Shown: piece by piece, positions 53,728 to 63,043 of the stretch | Position numbering within the stretch: the first letter of the stretch is position 1 | Layout: every line of letters starts with the position of its first letter | NCBI GenBank assembly: GCA_004194705.1 | Contig: SADC01000985.1 | Span: forward strand, 82,053-146,052 | Direction of reading: 5' to 3' | Length of the DNA: 64,000 nucleotides | From: Ditylenchus dipsaci | Taxonomy: Eukaryota > Nematoda > Chromadorea > Rhabditida > Anguinidae | Made by a program: the position numbers and the translations under genes | Notes under the pieces: generated by a model | Databases searched by the model: none | Told to the model about the DNA's origin: nothing | What the model saw: the letters and a program-made list of their open reading frames with translations, nothing else

Positions 53728-53875
53728 TCGGAATCACGTCTAAGGTAAGTGAGTGCGCGCATCTCTAACCCATCAAGCCCCCTGCGCCGCCAAAGGGACT
53801 TGGGGGCTTGGAGTTGAGATGCCACACCCACATACCTTAGACACAAATCACTCGAAAGCGACTCTGGATGCATGA
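53728..53875. mobile_element. Palindromic MITE family M, copy 2
   Basis: CACGTCTAAGGTAAGTGAGTGCGCGCATCTCTAAC pairs with GTTGAGATGCCACACCCACATACCTTAGACACAAATCACTCGAAAGCGACTCTGG. The loop is GC-rich. Confidence 0.82.
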
Positions 53876-54021
53876 AAAACATGCATACCAGAGTTATTTA
53901 TGCGGTAGGCCCCAGTATTCAAACTATGTTCAACATCTTTGATTTTTCGGCCGAAAAGGGTCTTCCCAATTTTCCAGCCTGAGGCTACGAGCCAGAGCCA
54001 GCCATCCAAAAGTTAAGCGAT

Positions 54022-54272
54022 ATGGTGGCAAGGGTAGTGCTAAAACGACTGATCGATGAAGTGATGGTTTCGTTAGCATTTTTCAACATTAAATCTTCCT
54101 TTGCGTTCAGAATTTTTTTCGAACTTTTGTAGATTTTGTCTTTTCTGCCTACAACGGTTCAAAAAAAATTTCTGAAACGCGAAAAAAGTAAGATTTTACT
54201 TTAGTTTTAAAATGCTAACGAAACCCATCACTTCATCGATCAGTCGTTTTAGCACTACCCTGCCAACCCTAT
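54022..54272. mobile_element. Foldback MITE (GGTGGCAAGGGTAGTGCTAAAACG)
   Basis: AGGGTAGTGCTAAAACGACTGATCGATGAAGTGATGGTTTCGTTAGCATTTT faces its near-exact complement at 54206-54263. The loop is about 100 bp. Confidence 0.88.
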
Positions 54273-54964
54273 TAAGCGACAACCATCAGGATCTACCCGC
54301 TGATAGGAAAGATCATCTCGAGTCCTTATCCTTTTACGTGCACCACAAGTGGCTGGGTTGAAAGTGGCTTCAACGCTTAGAGAATACTCTTTGGTACTTA
54401 TAGGCACTATAAAAGTGGCCCCTGTTTTGTCCCTTCCCCTCCCAATACAGCCCTTGAACCTATTTTATTTGCTTTTCGGTCCTTTTATGGCAAAATTATT
54501 GCTTAAATCTGTTTTGACCACTCCTAAAAATCTTGATTTGGGGGGGGGTATAACAGAGTAGCTCCTAGGATTGGGGGGGTATTCCCGAGTAGCACTTTTT
54601 GGGGGGGGGGGGTATAACGAGTAGCGCCGACTTTTTGCCCTGGAAGGCCAAGCCAAATACGTTTTTGAAGATATTTTGTTTTCGATCAGTCGATCAGAAT
54701 GTGTGATTATGCAACTATAATTTGAAAACAAAAATACGGAATCCATGAAATAATACAAACGCATTTAACGATGTTTTATGTTGGACTGAAATCGAATCTT
54801 GTGAAAACATCTGGCACTATTGCAATACAACCAACCGCCCCCCCCCTTTCCCGAACGAATTTTTTTTTGAACTTCTTCATAACACCATTTTGACCATTTC
54901 AAAGCATTTCCTACAAGTAAAACACGATAAAAAAACTGATTTCGTACATTTTGGGCCAGCGACA

Positions 54965-55065
54965 GCTTGCGACATTTCAAATTGCGCAAATTTCAAAATG
55001 CTACAAAATCAAATTGCGACAAATTCGAATTGCGACAATTCAAATTGCGGCAATAATAAGGTCTA
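54965..55065. repeat. AATTGCGACAAATTC tandem array
   Basis: About seven 14-bp units (GCGACATTTCAAATT, GCGCAAATTTCAAAAT, GCTACAAAATCAAATT, GCGACAAATTCGAATT, GCGACAATTCAAATT). Related in style to the foldback ends at 37190. Confidence 0.75.
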
Positions 55066-55252
55066 CGTTCTGAAAAAATTCTTTCATCTAAATAAGCTCC
55101 TGAATTGTGACTGACCATGAATATGACTGTATGGTTATCTTCTGCAAGCTTACGAGTTTCGCTGACTTGAAAAACACATAGATAGTATCCGAAAACTGAC
55201 AGTATTCTTTGCATCCATAGGGGTTCAAACCATCATACTAGTTTTTAGAAAA

Positions 55253-56035
55253 TTTGCGGGAATTTAAATATCAGTTCAACCAAACCAAAAAATTTTTTCT
55301 CACTCTTTTGGGTTCCGAAACCTGTTTTCTGGACTGATTCAGGCATGCGAAGATGGTTTGATAATGTAAAACGCCGTTTTCTCGGTATTTCTCGAGTTTT
55401 GGTAAAATCGAGTTTTTTTTATTCATTATTTTCACTGGTAGCACGGGAGACACGGGGGGAGTGGGACACCGACCGTCGCAGGCAGGTAGTGTGGTTGACC
55501 GTCGACAGTGTATGGGAGTTGCCGGCTGTGAAAGGGATGGTAGGGACCGTAGATCTAGTGTGGAGAGTAGTATAGGAGACCGAAAGGGGGAGGTGATAGT
55601 TTGAATACCGTCTATAAAAAGGGTGCGGGAGCAGACCGTCGACGTGATGTGGTGAGTGTACGGGACCGACCGATCAGCGTAGTGTAGTACGAAATCAGTG
55701 GGTCGAAAGAGTGGATGCGATCCGTCGAAGCGTGCCATTTGAGAGGAATTCAAGTCAGACCAGCCGATGTTCAGCAGTATGGAAGCAGCTCAGAGCAATC
55801 AGTGTTCCAACATACCAGAGGAAATTCCAGCAAGCCAAACGTCTTTTGGGAGCCAGAAGGACCGAATATTAAAGGACCAGAAGCCAAGAACGAATCGCTT
55901 GAATTCGAACTCGCCAGAAAAAACCAGCTGTGCCGAAAGTCGTCACTCTTCAGCCAGCCAGTGGACCGAAAGAGAAGGGTGGAAGCAAGTGGACGACCAC
56001 TCGGTTTGGCTCGTTCAAACTGAAAAATTTTCACT
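55253..56035. mobile_element. Foldback family K element carrying an unrelated GC-rich insert (Pack-MITE-like)
   Basis: The left arm (55253-55425) matches the family from TTTGCGGGAATTTAAA through CCTGTTTTCTGGACTGATTCAGGCATGC to CGAGTTTTGGTAAAATCGAG. The right end (about 55985-56025) matches its other terminus (AAGTGGACGACCACTCGGTTTGGCTCGTTCAAACTG). The middle (about 55430-55980) has no family homology, is visibly richer in G+C, and contains a TATA box and an open frame. Confidence 0.75.
55613..55619 (+). promoter_or_regulatory. Candidate TATA box in the captured segment
   Basis: TATAAAA (in CTATAAAAAGGGTGCGGGAGC) is a textbook core promoter motif, about 150 bp upstream of the ATG at 55767. 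Transcription is not shown by sequence alone. Confidence 0.4.
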
Positions 56036-56042
56036 AAAGTGA
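55767..56042 (+). CDS. Open frame in the captured segment, function unknown
   Basis: A 91-codon frame from ATG 55767 (MFSSMEAAQSNQCSNIPEE) is rich in Ser, Gln and Lys and runs into the foldback arm (WKQVDDH...). Composition resembles a disordered N-terminus or a gag-like leader, but no domain is recognised. A frame of similar length overlaps it, and the minus strand is also open, so coding status is uncertain. Confidence 0.3.
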   Translation: MFSSMEAAQSNQCSNIPEEIPASQTSFGSQKDRILKDQKPRTNRLNSNSPEKTSCAESRHSSASQWTEREGWKQVDDHSVWLVQTEKFSLK

Positions 56043-56049
56043 AAGTAAG

Positions 56050-57145
56050 ACTGAGAGGCAATTTTTTCCTTTTGGGTACACACGGAGAGTGCGAGTCAGA
56101 ATGAGAGTGAGAGTGAAAAGAAAATAAGGAAATAAGTCTAACATACTTTCTTGATCAGACAGCAGTCTACGATTTCCTGTTCGATATAAGTTTAGTTAAT
56201 GTTTTTCGGGCCGAGTTTTCTGAATGCCGAGTTTCGTGGCGGTTTTCCCTTTATGCTAAACGCTTTTTTCTTTAAACACTTTCTGTGCAGTTTTCGTTGC
56301 TCTGTCGAATTAAATTGTCAGTTTTTTGATATCGCTTACCTAGAAAAGTTTGGAACCTTTTTATGAAAATGTCAAATTGTTACAATTTTGCAGTCTTTTT
56401 ACTTTCATGTAAATTTATGACCCTATTCAAATGCATGATACCTCATTTCAAAGCTAAATTCTGCGCTTTCTGATAAATCAAGATAGCCCTATACACTATC
56501 TCTGTTGTGAGATATATCTTCTCAAAGCTCACCTTTCAAAATCCGCGTAACTTTTTTTAAAGGGGCATTAGGGATCAAAAGTATACACATTCAGAATAGA
56601 GGCAAATTCGGAATCAGCAGAAAAAACTGGGTCTATATAAACAGTTACCACAATCAGGCATCCGAGTGTTAAGACCTGTCTATTTTCGACTTGAATAAAT
56701 ATTGTCGTGTGTGTTTTGTTGAAAATGTGTCAAAAATGTTCCACCAGGGACAAAGGCCGCATCGCTTCCATTTTGCTTCAAATCTCTTATTGTTGACCTA
56801 AGATGTGAACCGAAAAGAGTGACTCACATTCCGTTGATTCATGAAAAGACTAAGCGGGTCACAAATACTGCGGTGAATCATTTTTTTTATTTATCTCACT
56901 TAAAAAATTCTTCTGTGAGTTTTGAATCAGTTCTGTCAGCAAAAAAGATCACAATAAAAACCCATCAAAGAACTTTAGTATGCTTTTATAATAAAATGAT
57001 ATGCATAATGCCAGTGATTTTTCGCAACAACAAATTCATAGAATGGAGCAACTTAAAATTCCTAAATCCAGGCTAAAAGTGTAAGACCAAGCTTACCCTA
57101 AAAAGCTATATCATCCGAGCTGTGTGAAATTTTTTGTAGATTTTT
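56050..57145. other. No gene seen
   Basis: An 85-codon frame at 56819-57076 lacks motif. GAGAGTGCGAGTCAGAATGAG-type purine repeats lie at 56085-56120. Confidence 0.45.
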
Positions 57146-57149
57146 TGGC

Positions 57150-57330
57150 GCTACCGGAGTATAAACCCCCAAATGAATTTTTTTAAAAGTGTTTCCAAAC
57201 ACACTATTACTGACCTAAAATATCCTCAGAAGCTCGAAAAGACAATATTTTTGTGTTCTAGTCAATAAAAAATTGACTTTTGGGACCACCCAAAAATACC
57301 TATTTTGACCATTTTGAAGGAATTTAGGGC
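57150..57330 (+). repeat. Dispersed repeat P, copy 2
   Basis: CTACCGGAGTATAAACCCCCAAATGAATTTTTTTAAAAGTGTTTCCAAACAC...GACCTAAAAT...AATAAAAAATTGACTTT, as at 25745-25890. Confidence 0.75.
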
Positions 57331-58200
57331 CATATTAGGGTGGAAAAGACCAAAAATAGACCAATTTAGTGTAAAAGGAAGATACTGGACATAGTTTTGT
57401 TGACTGGGTTTACCGCATGAAGAATCTCTGCGGGGAAAAGGTAGTATATTTTTAATTTTTCGCTAATTCTAACGTATCGCTTTTTTCAAATCACAAAACA
57501 TAATCAAGATTATCATGATTGAGGTATTTGCTCTAGCACACTCTTCGCCTAACTACTATTTTACAAAAAACAACAAGCCGTGATTAAGAAATGTCTTACC
57601 CACTTTTTTCGCAGTCTGGACTATATTCGGGTTTTTTTTTTTCATTTTTTCTAATAAGTTAGTTCTAATAAGTTTTCTAATAAAAAGAGTTTGCACAAAA
57701 GACACATAACCGTGTTTTTATAAATGACTTGGAACCCACCAAATTTTACTTGTTAATAAAAACATACTTGTAGGATTTTTCGGATATTTGCATTCTAAGT
57801 ATTGATTACATTCCAATATTTGATTTGATCAGTGAATTATAAAATTAGTACAGATTGATAGACTTTTACCTAGAAAAGGTTTTATTCGAAGAATTATTTC
57901 ATTTTTGTCGAAAAATATATGCGAATTAGATCCAGCTCGTCGCTTATCCTGAGAGATTGGATCTGAATGAAATAAAATATTTTAAAATATGTGAATATTT
58001 TTTTCATGCTTACTGTGTGAAGCAGGATTTTCGCGTGTTCAGAATAGCGATGAGCTCTCTTTCTACAAAAAGTTTACCTGGAAGAATATATTTGATGTAA
58101 ATCAGATTTAATCACTCTAGCTTGCTAAAAATGACACAAAGCAAGCAATAGAGAATAACATATTTTCTTCGTAGGAGAATTACTATGTAAAGACGTTGGT
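57331..58200. other. No gene seen
   Basis: AT-rich sequence. TTCTAATAAGTT units near 57648-57680 are minor. Confidence 0.45.
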
Positions 58201-58202
58201 CG

Positions 58203-58368
58203 TTGGCGACATTTTCTACTAATAGTGAAATTTTTTGCGCGACATTTTCCACTAAAATAGAAAATGTCGGCTAGAATTCGTCGCGCGATATTTTCTGCTA
58301 TTTTAGAATTTTCCGCGCGACATTTTCTATCATTTTAGAATTCTCGCGCGACATTTTTTTCGAATATT
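58203..58368. repeat. GCGCGACATTTTCTA tandem array
   Basis: Four to five units of about 35-40 bp of the form GCGCGACATTTTCTAnnATTTTAGAATT. One copy is partly inverted (AAAATGTCGGCTAG at 58261). Confidence 0.75.
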
Positions 58369-58379
58369 TTAGTTTTCTA

Positions 58380-59040
58380 CAAGTCAAATCACCCCGAACC
58401 TCTATAAAAGTGTTTCACACTGTGAAAAATTGATGATTGAAACGTTTTTGCCAATATTTTTCAGATATTCCCAAATAAGTATATCAGATTTACGTGAAAT
58501 ATGTAAAAACATGCTGGTATATGCTTCTTCGGCACTGTGATGCTCTGGAATTTCTTCAACAGCTACTCTCTTTAAGGATTGAGTTTCTTCATTGTCGTTT
58601 ATGGCACGTCAAGATGGAATTTTTTGACTTTTACCTTATGTTTACCAAAATCAGCCAAAAAAAAATTCGACAGCTTCTATCAGCGACGTCGAGGTTTTAT
58701 AGAATCATAATTTTTCGGATTTTATCAACATTTACTCATTTTTCGAGTGAAAGAAAAAATGTGCTTATTCTTTTTGTTCAAAATAACTAAAATAATAAAA
58801 TTTTATTCCAGCACAAAAGTATTATTTAAAATTTCTCCTTTCCCAATTCTCTGCATCCTAAAAAAAAATTTTGCAGCGCAAAATAAAATGAAATTCCGCC
58901 GCAAAATTTAATACTTATTTTTTTGGAGGTTCAGATATTTTCCTTTATTGGTGCCCCACTGAGATATTTTTTCAAAATGATGTAGCTAAAATGGACTTGA
59001 AAATTCAAAAAACGGTGAAGGTTAAAATGGCCTAAAAAAT
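58380..59040. other. No gene seen
   Basis: One 98-codon frame (58494-58790) without recognisable motif. Confidence 0.4.
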
Positions 59041-59044
59041 TTAG

Positions 59045-59218
59045 GCATCCAGAGTCACTTTCGAGTGATTGCGTCTAAGTATGTGGGTGTGCGCATCTCA
59101 ACCCCAGCAACAAAGCCCCTGCGCCCCCAAAGGGGCGCAGTGGGCGCAGGGGCTTGGTTGGTTAGAGATGCGCGCACCACTTACCTTAGACATAATTCCG
59201 AGCAAGACACTTGGAAAA
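59045..59218. mobile_element. Palindromic MITE family M, copy 3
   Basis: CCAGAGTCACTTTCGAGTGAT..GTGGGTGTGCGCATCTCAACC, a nearly perfect GCCCCTGCGCCC hairpin, then GAGATGCGCGCACCACTTACCTTAGACATAATTC. Confidence 0.85.
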
Positions 59219-59279
59219 ACGCATTTAAGAGGCTCTTTTTGCCCAGCTCCAGTGACCGAAACATGCCAAAACAGGCAAA

Positions 59280-59440
59280 TGGTCGGAACTCAAAATGTCT
59301 AAAGCTCAATTTTTTATTAACCAGAACTCAAAAATAATGTCTTTTTCGAGCTCTGGGCGATTTTAGGTCGATATAGGGGTTTGAAAACACTTTGAAAAAG
59401 AAATTTCTTTGGGGGAATACTCCGGTAGGTCGATTTTTTT
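59280..59440 (-). repeat. Dispersed repeat P, copy 3 (inverted)
   Basis: The complement of 57160-57320: TCAATTTTTTATTAACCAGAAC, GATTTTAGGTCGATATAGGGG, ACTCCGGTAGGTCG. Confidence 0.75.
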
Positions 59441-60140
59441 TGCTGCAATTTTTCTTGCTGTTTTCTTCTGGGTGGCACAAAAGAGTTAAATGAGAGACTT
59501 AGAGGACCCACGGAAATTCAAATAGTAGCTGCTTTTTTAATTTATTTTCTATCAGAATTCTCGCCACAATTCACATTTTAAAATGCGCGACGAGTTTTAA
59601 AAATTTCTTGTTACTATAATTATTCGTATGCATAAAAAAAGTCGGATAATAAAATATTCATGGAATATTTTATATCATGGAACAGTTTTTTCGCCAACGA
59701 TGACGACAACGACAAGCTATTTATAAAAAATCTAACTTTACCTATTTAGGTGATATCCACCTGATCCTGGGGATACTCACCCAGGTTTTGGGTCCGAAAT
59801 AGAGTGAGTTCCTAGTTTTAGTCGTATCTTACTAATTTTCGGCACGATTTTACATAAAATAGATGTTTGTTCTCGATTTATACGGAAAATTCAGGTCATG
59901 AATGGATATTCACCTAAACAGGTGATACTCACTATAATTTTGTGGTTAAGTTATGTTGTTCCTAATAAAACTGTTTGCCTTTGTAAGGGAGGGGATTTGC
60001 GCTGCAAATATATCAAAATCGAATGAGGATTTGTCCTGTGCGGAATAGTTTCGACCGAAAACAGAGTGGGGATCAGTCGTATGATTAGCTGATTTGTGTG
60101 TGACCCGTCGTGAGATCGTAGTGGGAGATTATTGTGTTTC
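59441..60140. other. No gene seen
   Basis: CACCTGATCC and CACCTAAACAGGTGATACTCAC form a small imperfect inverted cluster at 59750-59940. Confidence 0.4.
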
Positions 60141-60161
60141 GTTTAGAATATTTCGATAGCT

Positions 60162-60765
60162 ATGCATTCCGCAAAGATTGAAGAAGTGAATGGTGAGCTC
60201 TTGCTGAAGCTATATCCCGCTCCGAAGTGCGTCGTCTCAAATATCCTGGTCCTTGGGGTGGTTGAAGACCTACGTGGAGCGCGCCTGCTTTGAATTGAGC
60301 CGCTGCTGGACCGGACTCTGAGAAAACAAGTTGGAGTTGCAGGTTAGTAAGCTTTTGAATACACCCGTCGGTGAAATAGGAAAGTTGACCGAAATGAAAG
60401 TGGGTGAGGTCTTGACCGTCTGTGGTGTAGAGCTGGGATGTAGTGACGAGTTGAAGTGTGCGACCCGTCTGAGTGATGTCTGCAATTGGACCGTGCTCTT
60501 GCCTTGGTGCTCGATCTGGCCTGCCTGCTGCTCTTAAGTCTCGATGGATGATGGTGCCCTGGTACTTACTGCCGCTGCTGGTGCCTGGATATCGACACCC
60601 GTGAAGATCTGCTGCGCCTCTGGGTTTATCAAAGAATGCTCCGAGCTGCGCCCCTACGAAGTGGAAGAAGTGACCCAAAGAATACTCAAGAAGAAAGAAA
60701 GGCCTGTGTGGCCAGTTTGTTTAAGCGCCGGCTACCCGGCGGAGCGCCAGCTAAGCGCCGTGCTT
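60162..60765 (+). pseudogene. Unrecognised coding block, possibly frame-disrupted
   Basis: The block is distinctly richer in G+C than its surroundings. From ATG 60162 the frame reads MHSAKIEEVNGELLLKLYPA and then CVVSNILVLGVVEDLRGARLL. A second frame (about 60331-60537) has GEIGKLTEMKVGEVLTVCGV and SDELKCATRLSDVCNW. A third (about 60590-60765) has REDLLRLWVYQRMLRAAPLR and a basic tail (SLFKRRLPGG, AKRRA). All look like natural protein, suggesting one gene broken by indels or short introns. The minus strand is also open over 172 codons (60160-60678), which I regard as a shadow. I recognise no family. Confidence 0.4.
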
Positions 60766-60815
60766 AGCTGACGCCGGCGCTCAACTTTGAACTCGCGGAG
60801 CGCCGGCGCTTAAAC
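60718..60815. repeat. GC-rich inverted repeat (TTTAAGCGCCGGC)
   Basis: GTTTAAGCGCCGGCTACCCGGCGGAGCGCC and GGAGCGCCGGCGCTTAAAC are exact inverted tips about 100 bp apart, with AAGCGCCG / CTTAGCTGACGCCGGCGCT inside. This stands out strongly against the AT-rich surroundings. Confidence 0.85.
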
Positions 60816-60969
60816 ATACCTGATTATAACATTCACATTATTCGATACTGCTTTTCAAAAAATTATTACTCTGCGTTATATTTAATGTAACCTTCACTGT
60901 TATTTTACAAGCAGTGAACTTAAAAACATTAAAAAAGAAATGATTATTAACGGTATCGGAGATAACCAG

Positions 60970-61022
60970 TACTTAAGCGCCGCGCTAACTTGAAGTCGGC
61001 GGAGCCGTGGCTAAGCGCCGAT
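60970..61022. repeat. Second TTAAGCGCCG hairpin
   Basis: CTTAAGCGCCGCGCTAACTTGAAGTCGGCGGAGCCGTGGCTAAGCGCCG, a relative of the inverted repeat at 60718 in a similar context. Confidence 0.7.
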
Positions 61023-61094
61023 TTGATTCGTGATGTTTCAGCGGCTGTCCAGAAATACAGTATTTTTTTTGTTATTTTCTACTTTTTATTTCAG

Positions 61095-61193
61095 GTTGAA
61101 TCGTCTCCTTATTTGTCCGCACGCTGCTAAATCAATTAAGGAAATGTCGAGTTCGTTCACAAAGGCAGGGTTTACTGTGAAAGGCTCTAAATA
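61095..61193 (+). CDS. Exon-like stretch, unknown gene
   Basis: After the acceptor TTTTTATTTCAG the frame encodes LNRLLICPHAAKSIKEMSSS, then FTKAGFTVKGSK and TAA at 61191. It is short, open and natural in composition. It may be the last exon of the block at 60162. No family is recognised. Confidence 0.35.
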
Positions 61194-61319
61194 AAGAAAG
61201 GCTTCTGCTCGATGCGATCAAATTTCAGTATTAAGTTGTAAAGGAAGAGCTTGGTTTTCAGATGGATGTTTGAAAACTTTTTTTCCTTTTGCTGAATGAT
61301 AGTCAATTTGCATTTTTAG

Positions 61320-61835
61320 GATCGTTATACAGCATGGTTATGAAGCAAATCCGTCCAATATCGTCAGCACCGCAATCCGAACGAAGAGAAATATCTGGCT
61401 ACAACTGCAACAAGGCTAATTTTTATTTGAGAAGGAGTGTTGCATGCAATAAAATTTCAGGAAACTGTGACATAATCAGTCAACTCCGTGATCAAGATCG
61501 TCTTTCGGAAATTCAAGAAGTCATAGCCGCAAGTCTGTGCCAGAAAAAGAGCCGATTCATAGAGCCCGCAATAATGGAGATGATCGTCGACCTCCGTCAA
61601 GTCCTAGAAATCTCAGGGACTTTTGGTCCTTCAAAGAAGAGAAGGAAGTATCGCCTGCTGACGAACGAATAAAATGACTGGTGACACAAGCAGTGAACAA
61701 TTGGAAGAACATCGTTCCTTTCCAATATCTAGGTGCGATCGCTTCCAATTTCAGGATGGCTCAAGGTCTTTACATTCCAGCCAGCGAGCTAGAATTATCT
61801 GATGAAGAAATTTTGAATCTGGATGGAGAATAATA
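61320..61835 (+). CDS. Unknown gene, two or three exon-like stretches
   Basis: TTTGCATTTTTAG is an acceptor before 61320. A first stretch (SLYSMVMKQIRPISSAPQSE) leads to a possible intron ending AAAATTTCAG at 61460. The next stretch contains CDIISQLRDQDRLSEIQEVI, EPAIMEMIVDLRQVLEISGT and KKRRKYRLLTNE (stop 61670). Just downstream, another frame gives VTQAVNNWKNIVPFQYLGAI and an acidic end (ELELSDEEILNLDGE, stop at about 61830). The acidic, helical composition is protein-like. Whether it is one gene or belongs to an element is unclear. Confidence 0.4.
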
Positions 61836-61839
61836 GGAG

Positions 61840-62262
61840 TGTTCATATGTTGTTATGCTTCTTTGATTTGGTGTTATTCTTTTTCTGATGTGTTTGTTAT
61901 AGAACTAGAGTCAATAACTTTGTTTTGGATTTACTTGAAAAAATGTTTGGCATGTAATAATAAAATTAGTAAAATTGAATAATGTCGCGAAAATAATTGT
62001 CGGCGAAATATTGTCATGTACCCTAGTTTGATTGTTTGGCGAATGTATTGCAAGCAGGTTTAAGCTGGGCAAAAGCAATTTTCATAATCATTCTTGCTGA
62101 ATTCGAATTTATGGATCCCGATAACGAGGAGTGAAACCATTTTCTGCCAGGCACTTCATGAAGTTCCGTATGAAATGGCTAGAAGCATCCGGAAAATTGT
62201 TTTGACAAAATATATGAGAGCCGCTAATCAGAGTGCACATAAAATTTGCGCACTTTTCAGTA
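61840..62262. other. No gene seen
   Basis: AT-rich. A 79-codon frame enters the adjacent palindrome and is not supported. Confidence 0.4.
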
Positions 62263-63043
62263 ATAACGGGTGCGACAAAAGTTCCCGGGAAAACTTTGAG
62301 GCCAAATATTCATGTGTTATCTTATCATTATGATTAGATTTTGATGCGTGTGTAGCCCTGACTCTCTTCTTTAAAATGGCATATTGCTTTAGCTTGATTA
62401 TTTTAGATAAGTCACCATTTGCTCAAACACTTGTTCCATCATTTGTGAAGTTGACCAGCGTTTTCATCACTTTCACTGGTCAAATGTTTTATGATTCAAT
62501 CATCATAACAATATTGTTATCACCATGTTGTAGCGCAGCTTCAAGAGCTACAAAATGCCACTTTACAGAATGTTTTTTGAAATCTGAGTGTTGATATATG
62601 GCCTTTAGAAAAAATAGATTTTCTGAAAAATGGCCAAAATCCAAGTTTTTTCCAATTTTTCAAATTTTGGCCATTTTTTCAGAAAAATCTATTTTTTCTA
62701 AAAGCCATATATCAACACTCAGATTTCAAAAAATCATTCTGTAAATTTGGATTTTGTAGCTCCTGAGCTGCGCTACAAAAAGGTGATAACATTGTTATGC
62801 GATTAAATAATAAAAACATATTGACCAGTGAACAGTGATGAAAACGTGGTCAACTTCACAAAATGATCTGGACAAGTGTTGGAACCAAATGGTGACTTAT
62901 CTAAAATAATTCAAGCTAAAAGCAATATGCCATTTTAAAGAAGAGAGTCAGGCTACACAACGGTATCAAAATCTAATCATAATGATAAGAACACAATGAA
63001 TATTTGGCCTCAAATTTTCCGGAACTTTTGTCGCACCCGTTAT
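62263..63043. mobile_element. Large near-perfect palindromic (foldback) element
   Basis: ATAACGGGTGCGACAAAAGTTCC and GGAACTTTTGTCGCACCCGTTAT are the tips. Arms of about 378 bp match along most of their length (AAGAGAGTCAGG, GACTTATCTAAAATAATCAAGC, TTGATATATGGC..TTTAGAAAAAATAGATTTT). The loop is about 23 bp at 62641-62663. It is capable of extruding a very large hairpin. No coding content. Open frames inside are arm by-products. Confidence 0.92.

Larger units (their letters stand above)
53445..54640. mobile_element. Inverted-repeat element with poly-C/poly-G tracts
   Basis: 53450-53670 (C-rich runs, ATCAAGATTTTAAGAGTGGTC, AAACACTTTTTTAAGCAATAATTTCGCCATAAAA, GGGGCCACTTTT) faces its complement at 54405-54630 (AAAAGTGGCCCCTGTTTTG, TTTATGGCAAAATTATTGCTTAA, GACCACTCCTAAAAATCTTGAT, G-rich runs). 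A C tract of about 28 bases at 53488-53514 is the longest homopolymer here. Two other elements lie inside (53728 and 54025). Confidence 0.7.

Noticed and set aside
55271..55753. 160-codon minus-strand open frame
   Set aside because: It crosses the family K arm (ending FLVWLN) and the GC-rich insert, has no domain, and GC-rich sequence lowers stop frequency.
60160..60678. 172-codon minus-strand open frame
   Set aside because: Opposite-strand frames look more protein-like. GC-rich composition makes chance open frames likely. Kept only as a shadow.
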